Shown here: in pieces, positions 1 through 10,349 of the stretch
How the letters are laid out: the number at the start of each line of letters is the position of its first letter
Position numbering within the stretch: position 1 is the stretch's first letter
From: CALHVX01 sp964640725
Lineage (GTDB): Bacteria; Pseudomonadota; Gammaproteobacteria; Pseudomonadales; Azotimanducaceae
Assembly (NCBI GenBank): GCA_964640725.1
Contig: CAZXIJ010000011.1
Location: 1-64,000, forward strand
DNA: 64,000 bases
Direction of reading: 5' to 3'
The notes under the pieces: generated by a model
Seen by the model: only the letters and a program-made list of their open reading frames with translations
Databases searched by the model: none
What the model was told of the DNA's origin: nothing
Position numbers and translations under genes: made by a program

Positions 1-385
1 TTGCCTGGAAGGATGTCTGCAACATGGTGGTAACCGAAAGTTGAGAGCGGGCGCCGGCAGATCCTATCAAGTTCCATGATGCGGCCCGGCATCGTTTGTA
101 AGGGGTTCTGCCCGATTGCTGGCGCCTGCGGCCGGTTATGAGAAGCCCGTCACACTTTCACGGTGCGTTCGCTTGTCCTTCACACAGCGGCGGACCTTCG
201 TTACCGTCACTGCGTCACGCTCAAGAGCTGCGGGCGCACGGAGACGAGTACGTCAACGCAGCCGTCCTGGGGCGAGTGGTTTGAGTGGCTTCGCGATCAG
301 GCTGAGAAACACAAGGGCGGCGAGGTGCCAGCACACGTGCAGCACCGCGATTGGCAGGTCTGATTGCCGGGGCGCCTCCGACGTG
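1..385. other. Left-edge region with no confident gene
   Basis: Downstream (3') of the permease that ends at 386. No tRNA, strong terminator or conserved protein was seen. The only candidate is a plus-strand open frame 163-363 (GTG start, 66 codons). Its last ~35 codons have fairly G/C-rich third positions and read like protein (GEWFEWLRDQAEKH), but there is no convincing ribosome site or family match. It could be the remnant of a gene or chance. Confidence 0.4.
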
Positions 386-1717
386 TCAGTTGCGCCGGCC
401 CAGAATATTGAACAGCGCGTTAAGCAGCACTGCAGAGACGCCGGCCAGGGCGATGGCGTTGCCGAGGGCGATCTTGACACTGTCGCCAAAACCGTCAAAG
501 AACAGCGGGTTGGCGATCACCAGCAGCGACAGGCCGAGGCTGACACTGACGACCACCAGGTTGCGGTTGTCTTCCAGGTCGACCTGCTTGAGCGTGTGCA
601 TGCCCGTTACGGCGATGCTGCCGAACATGACCAGGGCGCAGCCGCCGAGCACCGGCGCGGGAATGATGGACACCAGCGCGGCGAGCTTGGGCACCAGGCC
701 CAGGCCGATCATAAATAGCGCAGCGGTCGCCACGACCCAGCGGCTGCGCACGCCAGATATCCGCAGCACGCCGGTGTTCTGCGAGAACGTGGTGAACGGA
801 AAGGAGTTCATCAGCCCGCCCAGCATCGTGCCCAGCCCTTCGGCACGAATCCCGGCGGCGATGTCCCGGGGCTGTACGGGTTTATGGCAGACCTCGCCAA
901 TGGCCAGGTAGTCTCCGGTCGACTCAACCATAGTGACCAACATCACCAGCAGCATCGCGATGCAGGCTGAAGCCGGAAAAGTTGGCGCGCCGAATGCAAG
1001 GGGCGTCACCAGATGGAACCAGGGCGCACTCGCGACCGCGTCCAGCTGTACCTGCCCGAGCGCCGCTGCCAGCGCGGTCCCCAGTGCCAACCCAACGAGA
1101 ATCGCCGAGCGGGCAAGCAGGTTGTGGCCAAAGCGCATGACCAGCAACACAACGGCGAGGGAGGCGAATGCCAGCACCATGTCGGTGCCGGCAACAGGCT
1201 GCGCCCCGGGGGCGTTGCCGCCGCTCATCCACATGATGGCGACCGGCAGCAGCGACAGGCCGATTGCCGTTATGACAGTGCCCGTGACCACCGGGGGGAA
1301 CAGCACGAGAATGCGACTCCACAGCCCGGCGCTCAGGAAAGCGGCCAGGCCGGCGATCAGCGTCGCTCCGAACACTGCGTTCAGCCCGTGCACGGAGCCG
1401 ATGAGTATGAGTGCCGGCACCGCCGCGATGGTGGTGCCCTGAACCACCGGCAAGCGAATGCCGATGTGGTTGCCCATACCCAGGCACTGGATCAGCGTGC
1501 AGATGCCGCTGGTGACCAGCGCTGCCCCAATCAGGGTCGTCAGCGTGTCGGCAGGCAGGGACAGGGCGCCAGCAAGGACCAGCGGCGTAACCACGAGGCT
1601 GGCGTAGGCGGAGAGCAAATGTTGCAGCGACAGCGCGACCGTGGGGCCGACGGGCAATATCTCGTCGACCGGGGAGGGCAGATCAGGCATGAGGCTTCTG
1701 GCGGGTTCGGTGTTCAT
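386..1717 (-). CDS. NCS2-family nucleobase (xanthine/uracil-type) permease
   Basis: Inner-membrane cation symporter for purines or pyrimidines, 443 residues, the usual length for NCS2. The protein is almost wholly hydrophobic with about a dozen or more membrane spans. It contains the family signature QNTGVLRISGVRSR (Q-N-x-G followed by a small polar residue), which in UraA/UapA relatives lies near the substrate site. The open frame runs further upstream, but that part is an Arg/Ala-rich shadow of the neighbouring hydrolase, so I start at MNTEP (ATG at 1717); MAIEP at 1747 is the alternative. It follows the amidohydrolase ending at 1737 on the same strand, so the pair probably forms a nucleobase uptake and deamination unit. 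Exact substrate cannot be read from sequence. Confidence 0.88.
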   Translation of the reverse strand: MNTEPARSLMPDLPSPVDEILPVGPTVALSLQHLLSAYASLVVTPLVLAGALSLPADTLTTLIGAALVTSGICTLIQCLGMGNHIGIRLPVVQGTTIAAVPALILIGSVHGLNAVFGATLIAGLAAFLSAGLWSRILVLFPPVVTGTVITAIGLSLLPVAIMWMSGGNAPGAQPVAGTDMVLAFASLAVVLLVMRFGHNLLARSAILVGLALGTALAAALGQVQLDAVASAPWFHLVTPLAFGAPTFPASACIAMLLVMLVTMVESTGDYLAIGEVCHKPVQPRDIAAGIRAEGLGTMLGGLMNSFPFTTFSQNTGVLRISGVRSRWVVATAALFMIGLGLVPKLAALVSIIPAPVLGGCALVMFGSIAVTGMHTLKQVDLEDNRNLVVVSVSLGLSLLVIANPLFFDGFGDSVKIALGNAIALAGVSAVLLNALFNILGRRN

Positions 1718-1736
1718 GGTTTCCGGCGGCTGCGGC

Positions 1737-3113
1737 TCAATCGCCATCGACGGGGCTGACGGCGCCCTGGTCATGGTCCGCAAGCCAGGCAGCGCGGCGC
1801 TGGAACAGGTCCGGCACGCTGGCCTGCGCAGTCCGGCGAATGTCGCCGAGATCTGCCGTGCGAAGCGTGCCGTCCTGCACACACAGCTGGCCGTCGCACA
1901 CGACCATGGACACGTCGCCCCCCTGCACTGCGTACACGAGGTTGTGATGCACGTTCAGAGACTCGCCGGTCAGCAGCGGGGTCATGCGCGGGGTGTCGGT
2001 TCGGACCGCGATAAAGTCCGCCTTCTTGCCCGGTTCCAGGCTGCCGATCTGGTCTGCGAGGCCAAGGGCCCGGGCGCCCTCGATGGTCGCCATGCGCAGC
2101 ACCTGCCAGGCATCGGCCGCCGTCGCGTCGTCTTCTCGCAGCTTGCCGAGCAGCGAAGCGAACTTCATCTCTTCGAACAGGTCCAGGTTGTTGTTTTCCT
2201 TCTCGCCGTCACTGCCCAGGCCGACAGCAACCCCGGCGGCGATCATGCTCGAGACCGGCGCCATGCCGCTCACCAGCTTCATGTTGCTGGTGGGGTTGTG
2301 GGCGACGCCCACGCCTTTGCGGGCCATGAGCGCGATCTCGCTGTCGTCCAGCCAGACACAGTGCGCGAACAGGGCCTGGGGCAGATCCAGAAAGCCGAAG
2401 CGCTCCATGGCGTGCACGGGCCGCAGCCCGTAGCGCTGCTGCAGCTCGCGCACTTCGGCCTGAGACTCCCCGACGTGGGTGTGCAGCCCCACCTGATGCC
2501 GGTCCGCCATGGCGACGGCGCGGCCCCAGGCGTCCTCGGTAAAGTAGAACAGGTGCTCCATGCCGACCCAGGGCATGATCCGGCCGTTGGCTTTGCCGGC
2601 CCAGCGCTCGATCAGCGCTTCGTTGTCGTCCAGGGTGTCGAAGTAGTCGTAGTCCGGGTGCTCGCCGACGTAAGGCACCAGCACCGCGCGATTGCCCAGC
2701 TGGCGGGCGGCCTGCGCGCTGCCGTCCAGGTAGCGCCACATATCGACGACGGTCGTGGTGCCCGACAGCAATGCTTCGGCGTAGCACAGCCAGGAGGCGG
2801 CCTCTGCATCGGCGGGGGTCAGCACGCGGTGCATCGGGTCGATGTACAGGCGCAGCCAGTCCCAGAGTTTCCGGCCTTCGGCGGTCCCGCGCAGCAGGCC
2901 GGAATGCATGTGGGCGTTCACCAGCCCGGGCATGAGCAAGCGATCCGGCAAGCAAGTCTCGGTCGCCTGCGGATGTTGCTGCATCAATTCGGTGCGTGGC
3001 CCGACGGCGATGAGCTGGTCACCATCGACCACGAGGGCGCCGTCTTCGAGCAGGGTGGCGTCCGGCGCCATCGTCAATACCCAGGGCGCGGAGTAAAGCT
3101 GCACTTGGTTCAT
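1737..3113 (-). CDS. TRZ/ATZ-type metal-dependent amidohydrolase (deaminase-like)
   Basis: Cytosolic metal-dependent hydrolase, 458 residues, of the group that holds guanine, SAH/MTA and triazine deaminases. The expected metal and catalytic elements are visible in order: HMHSG (H-x-H) near residue 65, HTHVGES in the middle, FAHCVW, and GSDGEKENNNLDLFEEM with the catalytic Asp. The last block is typical of the ATZ/TRZ/SAH-deaminase branch. Start MNQVQ (ATG 3113) is preceded by GGGAG almost touching the start codon; the longer frame to 3149 adds an unconvincing tail. Being immediately upstream of a nucleobase permease, it most likely deaminates a purine or related heterocycle. Substrate is inference. 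Confidence 0.85.
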   Translation of the reverse strand: MNQVQLYSAPWVLTMAPDATLLEDGALVVDGDQLIAVGPRTELMQQHPQATETCLPDRLLMPGLVNAHMHSGLLRGTAEGRKLWDWLRLYIDPMHRVLTPADAEAASWLCYAEALLSGTTTVVDMWRYLDGSAQAARQLGNRAVLVPYVGEHPDYDYFDTLDDNEALIERWAGKANGRIMPWVGMEHLFYFTEDAWGRAVAMADRHQVGLHTHVGESQAEVRELQQRYGLRPVHAMERFGFLDLPQALFAHCVWLDDSEIALMARKGVGVAHNPTSNMKLVSGMAPVSSMIAAGVAVGLGSDGEKENNNLDLFEEMKFASLLGKLREDDATAADAWQVLRMATIEGARALGLADQIGSLEPGKKADFIAVRTDTPRMTPLLTGESLNVHHNLVYAVQGGDVSMVVCDGQLCVQDGTLRTADLGDIRRTAQASVPDLFQRRAAWLADHDQGAVSPVDGD

Positions 3114-3167
3114 CTCCCGGGGCGGACAGGATCGCGGTGCCCCGCGCACAACTCTAGCATCAGCGCG

Positions 3168-4088
3168 TCATGATTCGCTGCCCTGCGCCTGCAGCGCCGC
3201 CTTGAAGTCGGCCTCGGCCCGGCGAATGAACACCTCGAACTCTCCGGGCTTCACAAAGGCCAGGGCATCGCCGGCTTGCTGTCGCTTGCGCTTGGCAGGC
3301 AGCTCGTAAAACTCTGCGTGGTTGGACAGAAACACGTCCGGCTGCCAGTCCCGCACCCGCTCGAAGGTGCGACGGTAGTCGTCGACAATACCCGGATACT
3401 GCGGCGGGCCTGTCAGCCGGTTGGCGGCAACGGAAGCGGAGCAAAACACCAGCACGGTGTAGGGCTTGTCGTGTTCTTCCACCGTTAGCTTCCAGGACGT
3501 GCAGCCCCGGGTGTGACCTGGAGTGTGTTGGGCGGTGAGAGTCACATCGCCCAGACGTACCGCTTCGCCGTCGGCAACCGTCTGATCGACAGCAACCGGC
3601 GGCGCGTTGAACAGGGGCCGATCCTCGAAACCCAGGTAGAAACCGCCCTCCAGCGCGGAGCGATCCCCTTCGTGGGCATACAGGCGGGCACCGCTCAGGG
3701 CTTTCAGTTCTGCCAGCCCGCCGGAGTGATCGAAGTGCGCGTGCGTGTTGAGCAGAATGCGGATATCTGCCGGGTCGTAGCCCAGGGCGCGAATGTTATC
3801 GGCGGCGATGGCGGCGGTTTCCGGCAGGCCGCCGTCAATCACCAGATGGCCTTCAGGGGTCGGGATGAAAAAGATCGACAGGCCGCGGGAGCCCACGGAA
3901 TGAATGGGCCCGATGACGCGAAAGGGCTCGGCGGGCTCGTACCAGGACGGAAACTGCGCGCGCAGCGCCGCGATAGACGGGGGGGATGCGTCCGCTCTCT
4001 CCCTGGCCTTCGTCTCGGCGGCGTTCGTGCAGCCGGCCTGCCCGAGCGCCAGGGCCAGCAGAGCCGTGATGATTGGCCATGGCTTCAT
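3168..4088 (-). CDS. Exported metallo-beta-lactamase-fold hydrolase, subclass B3-like
   Basis: 306 residues with an N-terminal signal sequence (ALLALALGQAGC; the lipobox is poor, so it may be periplasmic rather than lipidated). Zinc ligands typical of subclass B3 are all present: NTHAHFDHSGG (H116/H118/D120/H121), HTPGHTRGCTSW (H196) and SNHAEFY (H263). GHLVIDGGLPETA is also a common B3 block. Family knowledge: B3 enzymes hydrolyse beta-lactams including carbapenems, but B3-like proteins in environmental bacteria may have other substrates. Transcribed in the same direction as the amidohydrolase, 54 bp away, without an obvious functional link. Confidence 0.82.
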   Translation of the reverse strand: MKPWPIITALLALALGQAGCTNAAETKARERADASPPSIAALRAQFPSWYEPAEPFRVIGPIHSVGSRGLSIFFIPTPEGHLVIDGGLPETAAIAADNIRALGYDPADIRILLNTHAHFDHSGGLAELKALSGARLYAHEGDRSALEGGFYLGFEDRPLFNAPPVAVDQTVADGEAVRLGDVTLTAQHTPGHTRGCTSWKLTVEEHDKPYTVLVFCSASVAANRLTGPPQYPGIVDDYRRTFERVRDWQPDVFLSNHAEFYELPAKRKRQQAGDALAFVKPGEFEVFIRRAEADFKAALQAQGSES

Positions 4089-4201
4089 GGGGTTGCGCCT
4101 TCGCGTATTCGGGCGTTCAGCAAAGCACCGCCAGGGGAGGAGGGCAACACCAGGCTGACGCTCAGTCGGGGTAAACTGGTGGTGATCACTGCGGAGGCCC
4201 C

Positions 4202-6032
<1,831 letters not shown>

Positions 6033-6037
<5 letters not shown>

Positions 6038-6094
6038 CGAGAGCTAGCGCACCGCTAGCGAGAGCTAGCGCACCGCTAGCGAGAGCTAGCGCAC
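6033..6094. repeat. Three 21-bp tandem repeats, each a GAGA-loop hairpin
   Basis: The unit GCTAGCGAGAGCTAGCGCACC occurs at 6033-6053, 6054-6074 and (last base missing) 6075-6094. In each copy GCTAGC-GAGA-GCTAGC is a perfect inverted repeat closing a GAGA (GNRA-type) tetraloop; the first copy extends to 8 bp with flanking GC. The array begins within the stop codon of the monooxygenase and ends 5 bp before the carotenoid oxygenase stop, so it fills the convergent intergenic space. No T-tract follows, so it is not a textbook terminator. Confidence 0.85.
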
Positions 6095-6099
6095 GCGGG

Positions 6100-7416
6100 C
6101 TAGGCGTCGGCGATCCAGCTGCCGTGGAAGCCTGCCGGGACCCGGGTTGGCAGGTGAACGCGAGCCACCGGCGTATCGCTCATGGAGCTGGCATCGACGA
6201 TGACCAGCTCGCTGCGATCGTCGGCCATGTCGTACACCAGGCTCAGCAGGTAGCCGTCGTCTTCGCTGGTCGCGCCCTGCGCCGGCACAAATACCGGCTC
6301 GCCGCCCTGGCGCCCGGCGCCCAGGTCGTGCGCGGTGCTGCTGCCGGTCTGCAGGTCGTACTTGCGGAAGGCGCTGGCCACCGGCAAGCCGCCGCCGAAT
6401 TCAGCGCCATAGCCGTAGCGATGCTTCAGGCCGACCAGGGCATCGGGTACCCGGGGGAAGTCAAAGGGCCGGTCGTCCAGGGGCGTTTCGCTCACGCGAC
6501 CTTTGTCTGTATGGATGGTCCAGCGGTGCATGACCGGCGGCACGTCCTCGGCGCCTGCCTTGAGCGAGTGGGCCATGCGGCTGACATCGATCACGATGTC
6601 GTTGCCGTCTTCGTAGGCGTTCAGCGGGTGATACACGTAGCAGGGATCGATGTCGTACCAGACCACGTCCTTGTTGCTGCCGTTGCGCGGCATCACGCCC
6701 AGACGTGCGCCGTACTCGTCGTCCCAGCGAATGGGCAGGCCGTTGGTGGCGAAGGCTTCCATGTCCCATAGCAGCGGCAGGTCCATGAAGATCACGTGGT
6801 TTTCGGTGACATTGAAGTCGTGGACCATGGTCGCGCCGGGAACTTCGATTACTTCGCTCTGCACCAGCTCGCCAGAGGCGCTGGCCCGGTGATAGGTCAG
6901 AAACGGCGGAGCCATGCCGTAGGCGAAGAACAGCAGCTCGCCGGTGACCGGGCACAGCTTGGGATGCGCGGTCATGCCCGTGCCCAGCTTGCCGTCGTAG
7001 TTGTAGGCACCAACGGTTTCGAGCTCTCGCGTCAGCTCAAAGGGCCAGTGGCCTTCTTCCAGCGCGAGAATGCGACCGGCGTGGCCGATGATGTGCGTGT
7101 TGGCCATGGACTGGGACAGATCGCTCATGGTCATGTCGACGCCCTCGCCTTTGTAGGCGGGAGTTTGAACATAGCGATTGCGGTACCAGTTGGCCTTGCC
7201 GCCGGCGAGCTCCACGCCGTGGATCATGCCGTCCCCCAGGAACCAGTGCAGGGACTCGCCGCTTTTGGGGTTGGCGCCATTGCGCAGGTAGCGGCCGTTC
7301 AGCTCCGGCGGAATCGTGCCCGTGACTTCGAGCTTGGTCTCGGTGACCTCTTCGAAGGTGGGCGCAAAGTTGTCTTTCAGCCAGAAACGCTGTTCCGTGG
7401 CAATGGCTTCACTCAT
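6100..7416 (-). CDS. Carotenoid oxygenase (RPE65/CCO family)
   Basis: 438-residue non-haem Fe(II) dioxygenase of the seven-bladed propeller family that cleaves double bonds in carotenoids, apocarotenoids or stilbene-like compounds. The four iron-binding histidines are recognisable in AHPKLCPVTGELLFF, MVHDFNVTENH, YVYHPLNAYEDGND and the C-terminal GFHGSW. The N-terminal LNGRYLRNGANP block is also typical. ATG at 7416 overlaps the TetR stop (ATGA, 7413-7416) and has GGGGAG upstream, so it is translationally coupled to the regulator and probably under its control from the operator at 8051-8071. Cytoplasmic (no signal peptide). Substrate cannot be assigned. Confidence 0.92.
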   Translation of the reverse strand: MSEAIATEQRFWLKDNFAPTFEEVTETKLEVTGTIPPELNGRYLRNGANPKSGESLHWFLGDGMIHGVELAGGKANWYRNRYVQTPAYKGEGVDMTMSDLSQSMANTHIIGHAGRILALEEGHWPFELTRELETVGAYNYDGKLGTGMTAHPKLCPVTGELLFFAYGMAPPFLTYHRASASGELVQSEVIEVPGATMVHDFNVTENHVIFMDLPLLWDMEAFATNGLPIRWDDEYGARLGVMPRNGSNKDVVWYDIDPCYVYHPLNAYEDGNDIVIDVSRMAHSLKAGAEDVPPVMHRWTIHTDKGRVSETPLDDRPFDFPRVPDALVGLKHRYGYGAEFGGGLPVASAFRKYDLQTGSSTAHDLGAGRQGGEPVFVPAQGATSEDDGYLLSLVYDMADDRSELVIVDASSMSDTPVARVHLPTRVPAGFHGSWIADA

Positions 7417-8036
7417 GGTTGGGTCTCCCCCTCTTGGTGTTCCGTACAGCTGCGAGCCGAGGTGGCCCGCAGCGCAATCGCGGCTTCGCGAATGTAGTCT
7501 TCCCGGCGTGCAGCCCTGCCGTCCCGGCGCCAGGCCTTGTAGGCGCCGTCGACCAGCACAAACTGGAGCCGCGCCATGATTGCCGTGTCGCCGTCCCGCG
7601 CCAGGCCCCGGGCTATGGCTTCCTCCAGCCGGTGCTGGATCGCGGCGACGAAGCGGTCGCTGCGCGCGGTGGCGTCGGTTTCGCTGCTGAAGTGGCTCAG
7701 GAGCTGGTACAGGCCCGGATCTGTATCGGCAAAGTCGAAGGCACTGCGAACGATGGTCTCCTCGCTCAGCTCATGCAGCCGCCCGGCGGTCGTGGCGGCA
7801 ATGCCCGCCTCGACGAAGGCTTCGGCAATGGCTTCGAACAGCCCCTTCTTGGAGCCGAAGTGGTGAAACAGGATGCCCTCGGACACCCCGGCTTCCCGCG
7901 CGATCTGAGCAGTGGAGGTCCCGGCAAAGCCCTGCTCGGAGAACAGGGTGCGCGCCGCCTCAAGCAGCGCCGAGCGTTTTTCGCCCGGGGCCCGGCGGAA
8001 GGAGATGGCTGCGGTGTTGGTCGCTTGTGGGCTCAT
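7413..8036 (-). CDS. TetR-family transcriptional regulator
   Basis: 207 residues with the TetR N-terminal helix-turn-helix (residues ~20-65: EAARTLFSEQGFAGTSTAQI, then REAGVSEGILFHHFGSKKGLF). The divergent C-terminal ligand domain is all-helical. It overlaps the carotenoid oxygenase start by 4 bp, forming a two-gene operon. A near-ideal operator palindrome lies 15 bp before its start codon, between it and the divergent GDPD gene, so autoregulation and control of the oxygenase are likely. The ligand would be expected to be a hydrophobic compound related to the oxygenase substrate (inference). Confidence 0.93.
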   Translation of the reverse strand: MSPQATNTAAISFRRAPGEKRSALLEAARTLFSEQGFAGTSTAQIAREAGVSEGILFHHFGSKKGLFEAIAEAFVEAGIAATTAGRLHELSEETIVRSAFDFADTDPGLYQLLSHFSSETDATARSDRFVAAIQHRLEEAIARGLARDGDTAIMARLQFVLVDGAYKAWRRDGRAARREDYIREAAIALRATSARSCTEHQEGETQP

Positions 8037-8050
8037 AATTGAGTGTCACT

Positions 8051-8071
8051 TTATTGAGCGATACTCAATAA
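8051..8071. promoter_or_regulatory. Palindromic operator, probably for the adjacent TetR
   Basis: Perfect 8-bp inverted repeat TTATTGAG / CTCAATAA with a 5-base centre (CGATA), in an otherwise GC-rich divergent spacer. A further half-site ATTGAGT lies at 8038-8044. The 21-bp size and central spacer are usual for TetR dimers. It is placed to regulate both the TetR-oxygenase operon and the divergent gene at 8138. Confidence 0.75.
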
Positions 8072-8137
8072 TGCAATCCCGCGATGACCAGGGCTTCGCT
8101 AGAATTGGGCGCCTGCCAGCTGCCGCGAGAAAGTCCT

Positions 8138-9157
8138 TTGAAATTAGCCCCTTCGGTCGTCCCAGCCCTCGCTGGACTGCTTTGCGCGCTGGGACTCGCG
8201 GCCTGCAGCGGCGGGGCCGAGACCGCGGGCGAGGCGCCCGTGGGCGAGGCGCCCGTGGGCGGAGCGCGATCCGCAACGCAGTCCGGCCCGTCTGCCGCTG
8301 CGCCTGCCGTCGAGCTGCCGCCGCTGCCGGCCTTCATGAACTGCGTGCGTGAGGCCGGTGGCCTGCTGATTGCCGCGCATCGGGGCGGACCGGCCCCGGG
8401 CTACCCGGAGAACGCCCTCGAAACCATGCAGCACGGCCTGAGCCAGGGAATTCTCGTTTTCGAGATTGATGTCGCCGAGAGCCAGGACGGCGTGCTGTAT
8501 CTCATGCACGACCGTTCCCTGCGCCGTACCGGGGGCTATGACGGCGGTGTGGCGGACACGGACTGGAAGGTCGTGGCAGGGCTGGACCTGCGAGACAGCA
8601 ACGGCGACCGCACCGGCTTTGCGCCGCCCACGCTGAGCGCAGCCCTGACCTGGGCGAAACAGGCGGGCGCGATCCTCGAGCTGGACCGCAAAGAAACAAC
8701 CAGCTTCCGAAACATCATCGAGGCCGTGCGCGCTGCGGGCGCGGAAGGCCACGTGGTGCTGATCTCCTACAGCGATGACCAGGCGAAGCAGATTGCCCGG
8801 CTGGCGCCGGACCTGATGATGACGGCGCGGGTGGACAGCCCCGGCCACCAGCAACGGCTGGCGGCGGCCGGTGTCAATTTCGAGAACGTCGTGGCCTGGC
8901 TGGGCACCGCAAACCCGAACCCGAGAGCCTTCGCCGCCCTGGGCCGGCGCGGCATTGAATCTGCCTTCGGCACCCTGGGCCGCGCCGGGGAGCGCCTCGA
9001 CGACCAGTATCGGGCGGACGGCGACGCCAGCGAGTATCAGGACCTGGTCGATGGGGGCCTGACACTGCTCGCCACCGATGCGCCTTACTTTGTCGCGCGC
9101 GCGCTCGATGCCGACGAGCTTGCCGTGACCGCCTGTGCCAGGCCTTATAATGAGTGA
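8138..9157 (+). CDS. Glycerophosphodiester phosphodiesterase-family lipoprotein
   Basis: 339-residue GDPD-fold enzyme that would hydrolyse glycerophosphodiesters to glycerol-3-phosphate and an alcohol outside the cytoplasm. I start at TTG 8138 because it gives a compact signal peptide with lipobox GLAAC; the longer ATG frame at 8084 puts extra non-signal residues in front. The mature part is Gly/Ala/Pro-rich, then IAAHRGG..PENALE (the HR and E of the active site), FEIDVAESQDG (E-x-D) and LMHDRSL (catalytic His) follow in GDPD order. Divergent from tetR across the palindromic operator. Role is likely phospholipid head-group scavenging. Confidence 0.85.
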   Translation: MKLAPSVVPALAGLLCALGLAACSGGAETAGEAPVGEAPVGGARSATQSGPSAAAPAVELPPLPAFMNCVREAGGLLIAAHRGGPAPGYPENALETMQHGLSQGILVFEIDVAESQDGVLYLMHDRSLRRTGGYDGGVADTDWKVVAGLDLRDSNGDRTGFAPPTLSAALTWAKQAGAILELDRKETTSFRNIIEAVRAAGAEGHVVLISYSDDQAKQIARLAPDLMMTARVDSPGHQQRLAAAGVNFENVVAWLGTANPNPRAFAALGRRGIESAFGTLGRAGERLDDQYRADGDASEYQDLVDGGLTLLATDAPYFVARALDADELAVTACARPYNE

Positions 9158-9199
9158 CCGAACACCCTGTACCCCGGGTTGGGGCGATGAGGACACCGC

Positions 9200-10309
9200 G
9201 TGAACTTTGATTTCTCTGAAGACGAGCGACTGGTCGGCGACCAGACCGCAAAATTTCTGGCCGACCACTGCGCGCCTACCGAGGTCCGCAAGGTGCTCGA
9301 CGGCGAGGCCACCCATGCCCCGGCCGTCTGGCAGGGGCTGATCGATATGGGGCTGACCGGCACCTGTGTGCCGGAGGCTTACGGCGGCGTCGATGCGGGC
9401 CACCTGACCCTGTGTCTGGTGGCGGAGCAGCTCGGCGCACACCTGGCACCGACACCATTTTCCTCGTCCGTCTACCTGGCTACTGAGGCCCTGGTGATGC
9501 TCGGGTCCGAAGACCAGAAGCAGCAGTGGCTGCCGAAGCTCGCCGACGGCTCGGTGATCGGCACTGTCGCTGTCACGGAATCGACCCGTGAGCTCACGGC
9601 CCAGGACATCGCGGTGCAGGCGGCCGACGGTGCGCTGACCGGCAGCAAGCTGATTGTTGCCGACGGCGACCTGGCCGACCTCGCCGTGGTGCTGGCCAAG
9701 GACCGCGACGGCCCGGGCCTCTTTCTGGCGGAGCTGGCCCAGGATTCGGTTTCGCGCTCTACCGTCGAGACCGTGGACCCGACCCGCAACTCGTCAACGC
9801 TCACCTTTACGGCGACGCCAGCGGAGCGTCTGGGCAGCGCGGGGCAGGGTTGGGCCGATCTGCAGCGCCTGTACGATCGCGCGGCGGTGCTGTTCGCCTT
9901 TGAGCAGCTTGGCGGGGCGCAACGCGCCCTCGACATGGCGGTCGCCTACGCTCGGGAACGTTATGCCTTTGGTCGCCCCATCGGCTCCTTCCAATCCCTC
10001 AAGCACATGATGGCGGACATGTACGTGGCGCTGAAGCTGGCGGAATCGAACTGCTACTACGCGGCCTGGGCACTGGCTGCCGATGCCGACGATCTGTCCT
10101 TGGCCGCGGCGACAGCTCGGGTCTCGGCGACCCAGGCTTTCCAGCTGTGCGCCCGGGACAACATTCAGGTTCACGGCGGCATGGGCTTCACCTGGGAGTT
10201 TGACTGCCACATGTACTACCGCCGCTCGAATTACCTGTCGCTGCAGCTCGGCGGGCTGAGCGTTTGGGAGTCCCGGCTGGTCGACGCTCTGGCCGGCCAG
10301 GCCGCCTGA
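9200..10309 (+). CDS. Acyl-CoA dehydrogenase-like subunit lacking the usual catalytic Glu
   Basis: 369 residues, full ACAD fold: N-terminal helical domain with YGGVDAGHL, middle beta domain (VAVTESTREL), C-terminal helical domain with RYAFGRPIGSFQSLKHMMADM and VHGGMGFTWEFDCHMYYRR. At the position where most ACADs have Y-E-G-T, this protein has NYLSLQLGG, so the C-terminal catalytic glutamate is missing. The gene next downstream does have it. Small paired ACADs of this type form mixed tetramers in actinobacterial steroid side-chain degradation, and the same arrangement is inferred here. GTG start with GAGGA seven bases upstream. Confidence 0.88.
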   Translation: MNFDFSEDERLVGDQTAKFLADHCAPTEVRKVLDGEATHAPAVWQGLIDMGLTGTCVPEAYGGVDAGHLTLCLVAEQLGAHLAPTPFSSSVYLATEALVMLGSEDQKQQWLPKLADGSVIGTVAVTESTRELTAQDIAVQAADGALTGSKLIVADGDLADLAVVLAKDRDGPGLFLAELAQDSVSRSTVETVDPTRNSSTLTFTATPAERLGSAGQGWADLQRLYDRAAVLFAFEQLGGAQRALDMAVAYARERYAFGRPIGSFQSLKHMMADMYVALKLAESNCYYAAWALAADADDLSLAAATARVSATQAFQLCARDNIQVHGGMGFTWEFDCHMYYRRSNYLSLQLGGLSVWESRLVDALAGQAA

Positions 10310-10349
10310 AGAGCGCTTCACTTCTTTCTCTGTACGAATCGGAAACACC

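Noticed and set aside
253..498. Minus-strand frame with a hydrophobic segment downstream of the permease
   Set aside because: Overlaps the permease in another frame and has poor third-position G/C; only the plus-strand frame in this area is at all gene-like.
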